From the NCBI RefSeq assembly GCF_022008365.1, contig NZ_JAIRBA010000003.1, positions 1 to 64,000 on the forward strand: a stretch of 64,000 nt of DNA. Direction: 5' to 3'. Positions within the stretch are counted from its first letter, which is position 1; each line of letters opens with the position of its first letter. Positions 1 through 9,595 of this stretch are shown piece after piece. A program made the translations under genes and the position numbers. This stretch comes from Aequorivita vitellina. Lineage in GTDB: Bacteria; Bacteroidota; Bacteroidia; Flavobacteriales; Flavobacteriaceae. Under the pieces are notes generated by a model, which saw only the letters and a list, made by a program, of their open reading frames with translations, had not been told where the DNA came from and ran no database searches.

Positions 1-62
1 ACGAAAAAACAACTTCAACTAATGTACTAAACCAAAAAAATGTAATTTAGTAAAAACTATAA

Positions 63-254
63 AAACACGAGCGGGTTATTAGACAAACTGCCGTTCTCAC
101 TAATACTTTCTTCGGGGTTTTTATTCAGGGAAGCAATGTTTATTATTCAAACCCTGCACTTGGATTAATAAAGCTTTCAGATTCATTAAATTTAATATAC
201 TGTAAGAATATTGAACTTTGGAATGTCATTGCAGATTTATCTTCCATTGCAGCC
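63..254 (+). other. Open frame upstream of the large adhesin-like gene
   Basis: The reading frame of the large gene at 255 stays open back to position 63, directly after a TAA at 60-62, yet it contains no ATG, GTG or TTG codon. The translated stretch has ordinary protein composition (for example GSNVYYSNPALGLIK), so it may be coding. Either the gene starts at the TTG at 255, or it uses a rare start codon, or a frameshift or truncation near 60 has cut it from an upstream start. Positions 1-62 show no convincing gene. Confidence 0.4.
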
Positions 255-3200
255 TTGGGATTTGGAGCCTCTACTTCTACCAGAAAATTACGATATGCGA
301 CCAATTTAGAATTGGAATCCTGTAAAACGATAAATACAGGCCCACCTTCCTTTCAAGTTCAAACAGGACTAACTTTTATTAACAATTCTAATCCCTCACT
401 TCTTTCTTTTTCTGAAATATCTGGTAATAGCCAAGTTGCTATTTCGGATATTAATTTATCTAAAGAAATTATTTGCGGCCCAACAAATCCCCTACCTAGT
501 CTTAGTGAAAGCACCATTGAAGCAAATCCTACATCAATTCCCGCCAATGGTAGTTCGCAATCTTTAATTACAGTTACACTAAGGGATTCCAATGGTGATC
601 CAATTATTCCTAGTACTGCATATACCGTGGTGATACATACAACTAAAGGAACTTTATTAGGGCCTGGTGTAGCCAATAATGGTTCTGGGGTTTATACAAG
701 AAGTTTGCGTTCTTCAAATGTAGAGGAAACAGCAATTTTAACCTTTACTATTGTTGGGATAGTAGGACAAGGCACTGATTCTGCAACAGTTGAATTTGTT
801 GATGACGGAGAAATAATTACTATTAATGAAGATACCGTTATACAATCGCCTAATATTTATCTGCAGGCAGCGGGTTCTGATGGAACGGAAAGTACAAAGG
901 GGAGACATCTCCGCTGGGCTTTTAGAGGTGCTTTAGGGGAAAAACATTTACCAAAAGGAAATAATGCAGTTGGCACAGCAAACTTTAATAAACCACAAGA
1001 TTTTGTAACAATTTATAGAGCGGGTTATAAGAAAAAAACAATCCGATTAAATTTTGCCCAAGCATTGCCAGCAGTGGTTGATCATTCAAATTATTTGTGG
1101 ATATATCGGATTTCAGGAAAGGAGTTTTATATCCGTTTTGGAAATACCACCAAATATAACTTTGTAAAAAATAATTTCAATCCGCTAAGTCAGCCCTACC
1201 AGTTTTTAAATGCTTATGGAAATGAATTGGTTGAAATAGAGAATATCAAGGAATTATTTTTTACAGTAACCTGTAATTTTTCTGCTTCTTCAATAGGTGG
1301 AAGTACTGGAGGATCTTTTAAGGTTGAGACCCTTAGTGTTGAAAAGAATACTATTACCAGTAATAAAATTATTTCAAATAGAAGAATTGTTGAAGGCACT
1401 GCATTAAATGCAGCAATAAAACTAGTATGTGAAAATGGAAGGTCCGTAAGATGGAGAAGGGATAATATAAATCTTGCTTCCTTAGACTTCGAATTCTATT
1501 TAGATACCATAACTGAAATAAATGCAACTACTGGCTGGGAAACTATTGGTGATTTTGCACTGACGTTAAATGATCCAACGGCGCTGTCTCAATTGGAGCC
1601 CACTGCTGGTGATGTTCATGGGATTTGGCAACGTTTTAATGATGATGCTTTTGTAAACATTAATAATTATCATGATAAATGGAGCGGGACACCCGACACG
1701 GGAGATCGAAACATTAAACAAATCGTTACCAACTATATAAATCTAAGCAATAGTTCAACTAATCCTACAGCAATCGAAGAAGTCCCTCTTGCGAATGATC
1801 CAAATGATCCCAATGATTACGTTTCTATTTCAAACCTTGATTTATTAAATCTAGCGGCAAATGACTACCACGTAGCAAGGTTACTTGGCTTGGGTATCTT
1901 AGATATTGACAGTCCTTTGAAAGTGGAAATTAAAAATGGAGAAAAAGAAACCCAAATAATTTATATGGATCCCAAGCCAAATTATTTGTATGTGGCAGAA
2001 TACTATACCACAGCTGATTTAGAAGATGGTCTTGGAGCAAGGAATGTCCATCATTTATTTATGAGTTTGCCTACAACAAATACTGATACTAGGTTGCCCA
2101 TTCCTTTGAACCTATCCCATATCACTCCTGGTGTATTTTTAGGAGGGATGGGTGGTGAACTTTCACCATTGACAGATGTTGATGGTTATACCCACGATGG
2201 CCTTTCGAGGTATATAAGTATATATTCCCAAGATTTACCATCTGATGAAATAAACCCTCCTTTTTTAAATTCATTGGATGAATTGAGTTTAAGCACTGTT
2301 ACTACTCCAGTCTATGGTGGTTTAGAACATAGGATAGGTATATCGGATTGGGACAAGCCTGAACTGTCAAATGATCCTGAATATTATAATGTGGTTTCTT
2401 CTGGCACTCCCCATTTTGAGACCCGTTTTATTCTCATACCGGATCCACCGCAACCTTTTTATGTTCATCGTCAAACTTCAAATGGGCTTCATACCTATAG
2501 TTCATATGGTATTAATTGGTTTTCCCGCGCCTCAGCCCGTCCGACTCAAATTTCAATAAATACCTTATTAACCCCTACAAATCCTTTAAAGGCGCCTGTA
2601 AATACACAAAGTTTATTAATCAGGTCCGAAAGCCCGCTGTTTTTGACTTCAAGAACGGAACAGGATAGATTGGAGGCTATTACGGATGAAGATAAAACTT
2701 TGATACGGCTTTTTTTCAATTACCACCACTTTAATGAGTTGAAAAGCTATAAGGTTCCATTAAATTCTTCCTTATCAAATACTGATCTAATTACAGATAC
2801 AACCACAATATATGATGATAATGATGAAATTTTCGCTGATAAAGTGGAGATTTTATTTAGGGATCAAATACCTCAAAACATTCGCGGTAAGATTCTTTCT
2901 GTTGAGGATCACCCTACTTATGAAATACTATCCGTATTAACCACTGGCGAATATTATATTGCCAGCACTGGAGAAACAATTATTCCCATTATACCATCAG
3001 GAAGTGAGTCAAATTTTATTGGTGGTGTTATCGTCCTTGGAAATGAAAAATTTATAATTCATGAAATATCGACAGGGATAAGTGGACCAATTATTACAGT
3101 TTATAAGAAACAGATAAGTGATTCAATTACTGGAGGTAATGGGCCAACCAATGAGGAAGGTTACACTATTGACTTACCAATAACGAATGGAGATTTCCCA

Positions 3201-5516
3201 GAAATACAAACGGGAACGGAACTTATACCCCCTACTATTACAGGTGACGGTTATTTTATGGCGATAGAAAATATGCAAAATTTAGATAGTTGGGGAATTC
3301 CCAATCCATTAGATTATAATATTGAAATTGGTATTGGTTGGAATATTCATCGGGAGGTACTTGAAATCGCTGAGGATGATGGAAATATTGAGAGATATTT
3401 AGAAAAATCAAGAGGTATTTTCCATAATTCGAAAATAGACAATATTGATATCGATGGGAATATAGTACAATCACCAACAGGTCTCTATAAGATCGAGTTT
3501 ACAGGCTTTACACTAAATGAACATATACAGTATGCTGAAGACGGGCCTTCCGTTGGGTTCTCTCAAGGCGTGGTTAGGGTCTTTACTGAAAATTCCATAC
3601 AAGGAGGAGTAGCTGTAAAAAGAAGAAAGGTCTTTCCTGTGCTTAAAATCGAAAATATTGTTCGTCCGGGTGATCCCCTACCCTTCCAAAATCTAATCTT
3701 GATAATTGAGGATACCACATTTGACGCAACCGACCCAAATTATGATTTACTTCCCACCGGCAGCAATATTAATGTAAACTTTTATCCGGGCTACAAAGTG
3801 TATCTATATAAAAATAGGGAATATGGTCTAACCGAGGATGATTTATTGCCAGATTTAGGTGAGGGAATGCGTTATTCCATCTTTGGTTTCCGGAGTGTAG
3901 ATATAGATGATAATTATATCTCCAAAATTAGCGCCCCAGCTGTAATGTTTGCACAGGAAATAATTTCAGCCGAACCTCCGTTACAGCCTCAAGGACCCTT
4001 ATATGCTACACGACCTGATTTTTTTGGAAGATCCACCTATACCTTTGAAACTGAATACACCCACCAACCCCATGGTGTGCTCTTTTATCGTTCCAACGAT
4101 GAGGCACTGCTCAATGCAATCTATGAAAAATCAACTATTTTACAAATACGTACAGCTCTTAAATCTTTAGGAGGAAACGATGAGGAATGGCTTACAGATC
4201 GTTGGGCAAATTTTATTGATTTCAATGCTTTACAATCATCAGGATTTCAAGAGTTTCCCCCTACAGATGGGTATAAATTTCCCAACCCTGATAAACAGGC
4301 ATTCTTTGATTGGGCAAATAAAATATTAACTGACTTGGACCAAAGCCCAATTACCGATCCCCCCGGTTCTTTGGCTGTAAATAATCCAAAGATTTTTGAA
4401 TTTTTCAGGGGTGCCATATACAGTGCATTTGTACCACTGACAGAACTTCCTATATTGTACCAATACCTCAACGGACCAAAATATCAACCGATTAATAAAA
4501 AGCAGGTTGTTAAGGATAGCAACGGGTATGTAATACCACCAGTAGATCCAAAAATTTCACCTCCTGTGGAAACGGAATTTGATATGGCTCCGATGATGAA
4601 AATCATTAATGACAATCCAAATCAAACTTTGTTTACGGATTTTAATCTGGATGGGACTTCGAACAATCTATATTTTTACGGTGCGAGGGAATTAGGCACC
4701 AAAATGAAAATGAGTGATTTTAGCCCATTTCTAGGCCCCATTAAATTGGTAAATACCAATGCGCCAGAAGCCCCAGCTATAAAAAGAATAATCCCGGTCT
4801 TAGAAAATGCAATTTTGGGTACTTCACCAGAAATCCGGTTAGAAATTAATGCCTACCCAGAAGTACAGAAGATTAGAAAGCTCACAATTTACCGAGGGTA
4901 TAGTAAATTGGAGGCTCAGTCAATACGAAACATGGAATTAGTCAATATAATAGATTTAGTGACGGAAAATCAAATTGAAGAACCTGTTTATATAGTTAAG
5001 GATGACTTTAATGATCTATTGGAAGTACCTTATGGCGATCCATTATTTTATAGAGTTACAGTTTCAAGAGAAGTAGAATACGCTGATGTGGATGGCAACA
5101 TTATAACAGAGTATGCTCCCTCCCAACCTTCAAAGATTGTCGCAAGTTTAATAGTGGAAGTTTCAGCACCGCCCTCTCCTATCTTGAAGTTTTTATCATC
5201 TGCACCGGATTCAAATGATGAGATTCACTCGGTAACCTTAAAATGGACCAAGACGGCATATAAAGTAAAATATCACATTTATAAGATGAACAATCAGGGT
5301 AATTGGTATAAAATATATCAATTTCAGACAAATGAAAATGATATACAGGTTTCATTAAACGATACCGAATTGCAAAATGATACACTTGTTTTGAGCGAAG
5401 CGGGTCAGAAAAAGTACCATCATTTTAAAGTAGTTGCAGAAAACACCGCAGGAATGCTAAGTAAGGAAGAGAATATATTGACGATTTTTAATGAAGATGA
5501 CTGGATTCAAATTTGA
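255..5516 (+). CDS. Very large beta-rich adhesin-like protein, invasin-type Ig domain and C-terminal FN3
   Basis: The predicted product is about 1753 residues from a TTG codon, though the frame is open further upstream. Residues about 83-183 resemble an invasin/intimin-type bacterial Ig-like domain (PTSIPANGSSQS, VTLRDSNGDPI, TKGTLLG, then a VEFVDDG end). Around residue 210 there is a KGRHLRWAFRGALGEKH block. A long stretch of more than 1300 residues follows that I cannot assign. The last about 110 residues look like a fibronectin type III fold (SVTLKWTKTAYKVKYHIYK, then HFKVVAENTAG). No signal peptide is visible, consistent with a missing or misplaced start. There is no T9SS sorting tail, since it ends NEDDWIQI. 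A surface or filamentous structural role is inference only. Confidence is high that it is coding and low for function. Confidence 0.8.
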   Translation: MGFGASTSTRKLRYATNLELESCKTINTGPPSFQVQTGLTFINNSNPSLLSFSEISGNSQVAISDINLSKEIICGPTNPLPSLSESTIEANPTSIPANGSSQSLITVTLRDSNGDPIIPSTAYTVVIHTTKGTLLGPGVANNGSGVYTRSLRSSNVEETAILTFTIVGIVGQGTDSATVEFVDDGEIITINEDTVIQSPNIYLQAAGSDGTESTKGRHLRWAFRGALGEKHLPKGNNAVGTANFNKPQDFVTIYRAGYKKKTIRLNFAQALPAVVDHSNYLWIYRISGKEFYIRFGNTTKYNFVKNNFNPLSQPYQFLNAYGNELVEIENIKELFFTVTCNFSASSIGGSTGGSFKVETLSVEKNTITSNKIISNRRIVEGTALNAAIKLVCENGRSVRWRRDNINLASLDFEFYLDTITEINATTGWETIGDFALTLNDPTALSQLEPTAGDVHGIWQRFNDDAFVNINNYHDKWSGTPDTGDRNIKQIVTNYINLSNSSTNPTAIEEVPLANDPNDPNDYVSISNLDLLNLAANDYHVARLLGLGILDIDSPLKVEIKNGEKETQIIYMDPKPNYLYVAEYYTTADLEDGLGARNVHHLFMSLPTTNTDTRLPIPLNLSHITPGVFLGGMGGELSPLTDVDGYTHDGLSRYISIYSQDLPSDEINPPFLNSLDELSLSTVTTPVYGGLEHRIGISDWDKPELSNDPEYYNVVSSGTPHFETRFILIPDPPQPFYVHRQTSNGLHTYSSYGINWFSRASARPTQISINTLLTPTNPLKAPVNTQSLLIRSESPLFLTSRTEQDRLEAITDEDKTLIRLFFNYHHFNELKSYKVPLNSSLSNTDLITDTTTIYDDNDEIFADKVEILFRDQIPQNIRGKILSVEDHPTYEILSVLTTGEYYIASTGETIIPIIPSGSESNFIGGVIVLGNEKFIIHEISTGISGPIITVYKKQISDSITGGNGPTNEEGYTIDLPITNGDFPEIQTGTELIPPTITGDGYFMAIENMQNLDSWGIPNPLDYNIEIGIGWNIHREVLEIAEDDGNIERYLEKSRGIFHNSKIDNIDIDGNIVQSPTGLYKIEFTGFTLNEHIQYAEDGPSVGFSQGVVRVFTENSIQGGVAVKRRKVFPVLKIENIVRPGDPLPFQNLILIIEDTTFDATDPNYDLLPTGSNINVNFYPGYKVYLYKNREYGLTEDDLLPDLGEGMRYSIFGFRSVDIDDNYISKISAPAVMFAQEIISAEPPLQPQGPLYATRPDFFGRSTYTFETEYTHQPHGVLFYRSNDEALLNAIYEKSTILQIRTALKSLGGNDEEWLTDRWANFIDFNALQSSGFQEFPPTDGYKFPNPDKQAFFDWANKILTDLDQSPITDPPGSLAVNNPKIFEFFRGAIYSAFVPLTELPILYQYLNGPKYQPINKKQVVKDSNGYVIPPVDPKISPPVETEFDMAPMMKIINDNPNQTLFTDFNLDGTSNNLYFYGARELGTKMKMSDFSPFLGPIKLVNTNAPEAPAIKRIIPVLENAILGTSPEIRLEINAYPEVQKIRKLTIYRGYSKLEAQSIRNMELVNIIDLVTENQIEEPVYIVKDDFNDLLEVPYGDPLFYRVTVSREVEYADVDGNIITEYAPSQPSKIVASLIVEVSAPPSPILKFLSSAPDSNDEIHSVTLKWTKTAYKVKYHIYKMNNQGNWYKIYQFQTNENDIQVSLNDTELQNDTLVLSEAGQKKYHHFKVVAENTAGMLSKEENILTIFNEDDWIQI

Positions 5517-5730
5517 AATTAACCAGTATTAGAATTGACTATTAGCTATTTGATTGACCAAAGAGTATTCTCTAAAGAATTTTTATTGAAAACAGAAGCA
5601 ACATTTATTTTATTCGTTAGAATTTCAAATATTGATCTGGGTGAAAAATAAATATTGAATTTTTCTTTAGTCATTAGGATATACATGGCTCACTAATTAA
5701 TTTCTAAAGTGGTGAAATGGTTATAAGATT

Positions 5731-6621
5731 CTAAATCCCGTTTTCTATTCTTTTTATAATTCGTTCATAATATTGGATTCTATTATTTCCATTTAATTTT
5801 TCAGAAATGGTTGATACACCGTTTATATTAAACATTTCTAGCTTATGCCTTGAATTATGTTCATATTTTTTCGGGTAGAAATAAAATATTTCATTTGATA
5901 TTGGAAATCTGTTCTCAACCATCACTCTTGCTCTGTAGGTAATAAGCCACCATAGATGCATTTCTACAAAATCAAGATTTAGACCAAAAATATAAATATC
6001 GTGAGTGAAAAATAAATCTATCCAACTTTCGTAGTTTACATCATTGTTTTTAATTCTCTTGGCGAGGGGAAGAAAATCTTTTTTTGTATAATTACCTTTT
6101 GTGCCAGTTGCTACATAATTTCGCATTTGTTGCAAAAATCCGCTGTAATGCTCATAGCCTAATGTAATAGTTTTCGGGACGGTTTGACTTCCGTGAATGT
6201 GCCAAATTTTATGATTTTGAGTTTGATGAAAACGAAATATATTATATAAACTCTCTTTTATAAATCCTTTATTTCGACAGTTATGGGATTCAAGCCCTGC
6301 TACTTTTTCAAATGATAAATCATAATTAGTTGTAAGAATGTTTTCGATCCCTAAATCTAAAATTGCTTTGTGTAATTTATTAGGACTCATTTTCCGAGTT
6401 TGAGAAGCGATATATTTTTTAAGGCGGCTTTCGGGTGTGTGGTGGGCTCTTGCAGAATTCAAGTATATTTCTTCATAGAGCATTGGAAATGGTTTATTGA
6501 CTTGATTTAATTTTCGATCGATTTTTGAGTATTCAAGCAATCCATTTATTAAATCTGACCATGAATAGGATTCGGTCGCATTATTAATGTCATTGCCAAT
6601 TAAGAGCGCTTTTTCATTCAT
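5731..6621 (-). CDS. AbiH/SIR2-like family protein, defence candidate
   Basis: This 296-residue soluble protein has the motif order of AbiH and related SIR2-like anti-phage families: a nucleotide-binding-like start LLIGNDIN (residues 6-13), LTTNYD (96-101), WHIHGS (140-145), LGYEHYSGFL (154-163) and a C-terminal FGLNLDFVEMHLWW block (212-225). In SIR2-type proteins such motifs line an NAD-binding pocket, and many act by NAD depletion during phage infection; activity here is inferred. It starts at an ATG and lies 3' of repeat copy A and of a membrane protein on the same strand. It could equally be a lone AbiH gene of unknown mechanism. Confidence 0.75.
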   Translation of the reverse strand: MNEKALLIGNDINNATESYSWSDLINGLLEYSKIDRKLNQVNKPFPMLYEEIYLNSARAHHTPESRLKKYIASQTRKMSPNKLHKAILDLGIENILTTNYDLSFEKVAGLESHNCRNKGFIKESLYNIFRFHQTQNHKIWHIHGSQTVPKTITLGYEHYSGFLQQMRNYVATGTKGNYTKKDFLPLAKRIKNNDVNYESWIDLFFTHDIYIFGLNLDFVEMHLWWLITYRARVMVENRFPISNEIFYFYPKKYEHNSRHKLEMFNINGVSTISEKLNGNNRIQYYERIIKRIENGI

Positions 6622-6725
6622 ATTCTATATTTCTTCAAATATCAAATAACCTTTATAAAACTTGCTATTTTCTAAATTCTATTACTAATTAATATATTTG
6701 ATTTTTTAAGCAGGAAACCAATGCA

Positions 6726-6786
6726 CCCCACTATTAGGGAATACCATAAAGGATTCTTATTTAACTGGGGAAAATACCAAATATAA
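6726..6786 (+). repeat. Structured intergenic repeat, copy A
   Basis: This is the most diverged of four related intergenic elements. The order is a C-run (CCCC, 6726-6729), GGGAATACCATAA, a purine-pyrimidine loop, ATTTAACTGGGG and then AATACCAAATATAA. An inner stem can form between GAATaCC and GGATTC and an outer one between CCCC and GGGG. It lies between two minus-strand genes, just 3' of the membrane protein at 6833. Confidence 0.75.
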
Positions 6787-6832
6787 TTGCTTTGGTAGCT
6801 CAAATAAATGTAAGAAAGAAAACATATTTAAC

Positions 6833-7456
6833 CTAGTGCCAATAATTTTCCAACTCTTTTTTTGGTATTTTTTCATACTGGGTCTTATCAGTGTTAAAAT
6901 AATATCTTGATTGAAAAGTATTCCCCCTGGGATTCTTATATTGAAATACTATCATCAAATCCGTTAATATATCCGGAACCTTTCTAAAATTTTCTTCTCG
7001 ATCTTTGCCTTGGCATTCAACATATCTATGAACTCGAAATGGAAGCTTAATTTCTTCGTGCGATTTTAGAGCCTTTTGCATGTTAATGTCATTGTCGAAT
7101 TCAATTTGAGGCTTGGATTGATGCTGCAATAATTTGACTTCATATGCATTAACTTCAGAATTATTACGCACAATTAGTACAAATCGCCATTCAAATTTAT
7201 ATAAATACCACATTTCATCAGGCCCATCAGATATGGGTTTATTTTTTGTCGAGTAACCAATAAAATCTTGTGTTTTCGTTATCCCTGTGTCAGGCTCAAT
7301 TTCAACCACTAATTTTGGGCGTATTTTAAAATACATTTCATATCTAGGATATATAAAATAAATCAAACCTGCCAAGAAAATTATTCCCGAAATAAAATAT
7401 CCTATCATTGCTTTAAGATATAACGTTATTTTAAAATAGTCATTTTTATTATGCAC
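6833..7456 (-). CDS. Single-pass membrane protein of unknown function
   Basis: The protein is 207 residues from a GTG start; an in-frame ATG lies at 7408. One strongly hydrophobic segment (residues about 17-36, MIGYFISGIIFLAGLIYFIY) is followed by a soluble region of about 170 residues rich in beta strands (KLVVEIEPDTGI, WRFVLIVRNNSEVNAYEVKL). No catalytic motif was recognised. The soluble part resembles a cytosol- or periplasm-facing sensor or effector partner, but no family was identified. The gene precedes the AbiH-like gene on the same strand, with repeat A between them. A functional pairing, membrane effector plus SIR2-like sensor, is possible but unsupported beyond proximity. Confidence 0.7.
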   Translation of the reverse strand: MHNKNDYFKITLYLKAMIGYFISGIIFLAGLIYFIYPRYEMYFKIRPKLVVEIEPDTGITKTQDFIGYSTKNKPISDGPDEMWYLYKFEWRFVLIVRNNSEVNAYEVKLLQHQSKPQIEFDNDINMQKALKSHEEIKLPFRVHRYVECQGKDREENFRKVPDILTDLMIVFQYKNPRGNTFQSRYYFNTDKTQYEKIPKKELENYWH

Positions 7457-7557
7457 ATTAAAGATAAATTATTTAGAATTTCCTACAAATGTTAAACAAA
7501 TGCAATCCCATCCATTATGAGAATTATGTTGATTATATTTACTTAAATATTCAAATT

Positions 7558-7905
7558 ATGAGCATTATTCCACCTTCGGAAATTAGAGAAGTAAAAGGTA
7601 TTACACCACAACAAAAACAAAGAATTTATGATTTTTTACAGGGCGGGATTTATTGTTGGTGTAAAAACAGATCTGATGAGTGGTTCGCAATAAGAGATTT
7701 ATTAGGCGGAGAAAATTTTGATTGGACCAACACACCACTCATAGTGTTGTTTAATAAACACAAAAATAAAGGAAAGTCAGATGACGATGCCATTACGGAT
7801 GCAGGAAAGGATGCGGGTTGGATAGCTAAAAAAGTGCTCGACGATGATGCTAGAAATTTTGAAACTAGAGATGACTTTGCTAGAAGTTACAGATGGCTTA
7901 AATAA
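7558..7905 (+). CDS. Small protein of unknown function
   Basis: A 115-residue product is predicted from the ATG at 7558, starting MSIIPPSEIREVKGITPQQKQ. The frame extends to an ATG at 7489, but the extra 23 residues have atypical composition, so the inner start is preferred. The sequence is compact and soluble, with a GGIYCWCKNRSDEWFAIRDLLGG centre and an acidic, helical C-terminal half (KSDDDAITDAGKDAGW). No family was recognised. The gene is transcribed opposite to its neighbours and ends about 165 bp before repeat copy B. Confidence 0.7.
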   Translation: MSIIPPSEIREVKGITPQQKQRIYDFLQGGIYCWCKNRSDEWFAIRDLLGGENFDWTNTPLIVLFNKHKNKGKSDDDAITDAGKDAGWIAKKVLDDDARNFETRDDFARSYRWLK

Positions 7906-8069
7906 TATTTCTGACGTTCTCTACCTTATTGGGATTTTGGGGCATTTCTCCTTACTTATTTATTACTTTCATCTTTATTGTGGTTTTCCGCTTTCAGAGG
8001 TTTGGCAATTCCAAGTTTATTAAAAATTTTCTTTGTATTTGTATAGGTTCTAAATATAAGGCAAAATCA

Positions 8070-8170
8070 CCCCCAAAAAAAATTACGAAAAACCATAAAA
8101 GTGGATTTTTTAACTGCGGAGAATACCAAAAATAACGATTTTCGGTTTCAAATAGTCAGCGAAGGGCATT
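8070..8170 (+). repeat. Structured intergenic repeat, copy B
   Basis: It contains CCCCC, TTACGAAAAACCATAA, a short loop, TTTTTTAACTGCGGAG and AATACCAAAAATAACG. A conserved tail GAAGGGCATT follows 40 nt after the GAATACC start. The inner stem pairs AAAAACC with GG-A-TTTTT, with a bulge. The GAAGGGCATT tail is shared with copy D. The surrounding 7906-8399 stretch shows no convincing gene. Confidence 0.75.
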
Positions 8171-8399
8171 ATCGCATCGATAATTAGGAACGGTTTCTAA
8201 AAGCGCGCCAGTGGGATTGTTAAATGACAAGCTATAAGATGAGAGGGGCACTGTCAAACCAGATTAAAGGATTTGGGGATTGAAATGAGCTTTTCCAAGC
8301 AAGGAATATTCAATATAATATATCGTGCGCTGGGCAAGCTTAAAACGCGTACGGCCAACAGAAAATATTGAGCTAATGCAACACATTTTGGGGAAGCTA

Positions 8400-8561
8400 T
8401 TATTTTCCCTTGAACGCATTAATCAATCTAACCAAGTCGTCCGTTACGGCCTTTCTTTTTTTGTCCTTTATACATGAAAAGAAAACCACTATGAGAAAGA
8501 ATACTATTGCTGGAACCCCAACCAACAGCAATCCATAATATGATATATTCTTAAACCACAT
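8400..8561 (-). CDS. Small single-pass membrane protein (53 residues)
   Basis: A short reading frame from ATG (cat at 8559-8561) to TAA encodes 53 residues. A hydrophobic segment (YYGLLLVGVPAIVFFLIVVF) is followed by a basic stretch (KDKKRK) and an amphipathic tail ending NAFKGK. The transmembrane-then-positive pattern and sensible composition argue that it is real. It lies between repeats B and C in the accessory island. Tiny membrane proteins in such islands can be toxins or regulators, but nothing here identifies it as either. Confidence 0.55.
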   Translation of the reverse strand: MWFKNISYYGLLLVGVPAIVFFLIVVFFSCIKDKKRKAVTDDLVRLINAFKGK

Positions 8562-9092
8562 CTTAAAATCATTTTATAATTAATCTCCAAACATAAAAAC
8601 CAGTCTCGCAAATCCTGTGATACATTTTTTTAGTCCTACCATATAAACAAAATATCCTCATTTCTATTACAAATCTGCCCAACACCCGACGAAGGTAAAA
8701 TCTATATTCCATTTCGACCCCGAAAGCAGGTAATGTTGGATTTCCAAACCTACGGATTGCCCAAATCCCAAAAAAGGACAATGACCTAAATTGGTATTCA
8801 AACCAATCCAAAGTTAGAACAACATTTCCAAAAAAACCAAAATTGCATTATAGCTAAAAGTCTGAATATCATACCTTTTTACAGCTAGTTCCATCCTACC
8901 CCCCTGCTCCCCTAACAATATATTCTGAAAGGAAAAAGGACACATATGAGATTTGTGTATTGCAATATGCAAAAAGGGTATTTCTAAAAAAATTACAGTT
9001 TTATAAATGCATTATATAACATAAATCAAGATAGACTTTAGATTATTTGTGATGTGGAGATTGGGATGTAGCTTTGCATAAAAATTAGAACT
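8562..9092. other. Gene-poor intergenic stretch
   Basis: This 531-bp stretch holds no gene I can support. An 80-codon minus-strand frame (8569-8811) has poor, arginine- and aromatic-rich composition. A plus-strand frame ending near 8785 lacks a start. Around 9000-9050 the DNA is AT-rich and may hold the promoter of the small gene at 9093. Confidence 0.5.
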
Positions 9093-9311
9093 ATGGATAC
9101 CGAAAAAGAACTTCACCAAGCCAATCAAACAATTGCAGAATTGAGAGAAGAAATGTTAAGATTAGAGAATGATAACAACGCTATCAAAAGAATGCTGGCA
9201 ATACACTATGAACAACTATTGGGAATATTGGAAGAGGAAGATATAGCCAACAACAATCTAATAAACGAATTGTTATTTGAATTGGATAAGCATGGATTTA
9301 ACCATCCGTAA
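9093..9311 (+). CDS. Small coiled-coil protein
   Basis: The 72-residue product is almost wholly helical. A heptad-like run with leucines and glutamates (KELHQANQTIAELREEM, then RLENDNNAIKRML) suggests a coiled coil over residues 4-35, followed by a second acidic helix (GILEEEDIANNNLINELLFEL). No signal peptide or membrane segment is present. Function is unknown; such short coiled-coil proteins often act as oligomerising partners or phage/plasmid accessory proteins. It ends about 120 bp before repeat copy C. Confidence 0.6.
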   Translation: MDTEKELHQANQTIAELREEMLRLENDNNAIKRMLAIHYEQLLGILEEEDIANNNLINELLFELDKHGFNHP

Positions 9312-9430
9312 TAAGTCCATATAAATATTATCTAGCTCCCTAGCAATCACAGAATAATTGTCAATACAAGTGGTAAGCACAACATATTAAAATATCCCTT
9401 AATATAGTTCGAAAAGTAGACAAACATAAA

Positions 9431-9490
9431 CCCACTCATCACGGAAAACCATAACACCGTGCATTTTAACTGGGAGAATACCAAATATAA
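9431..9490 (+). repeat. Structured intergenic repeat, copy C
   Basis: It contains CCCACTCATC, ACGGAAAACCATAA, a loop, TTTTAACTGGGAG and AATACCAAATATAA. CCCA can pair with TGGG (outer stem) and AAAA with TTTT (inner stem). It lies between two convergent genes, the coiled-coil gene ending at 9311 and the thioredoxin-like gene ending at 9596. Confidence 0.8.
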
Positions 9491-9595
9491 TGATTTGAGT
9501 GTTTTTGAAATTAGGCAAATTGCATTTCAGATATAAAAAAGCTTAATAAATGCAAGTCAAAGAGTAGCAATAGTTGAGTAATGCTTTTATTATTT

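Noticed and set aside
5517-5730. A fifth copy of the structured repeat behind the AbiH-like gene
   Set aside because: Only a short GAGTATTCTCT resemblance exists; the conserved AAAACC and AATACC blocks are absent.
7929-8135. 68-codon plus-strand frame
   Set aside because: It runs through repeat copy B and has poor composition, so it is not a believable gene.
8569-8811. 80-codon minus-strand frame
   Set aside because: Rich in Arg, Phe and Tyr without helical or strand pattern. The plus strand also gives a start-less frame here, so neither is trusted.
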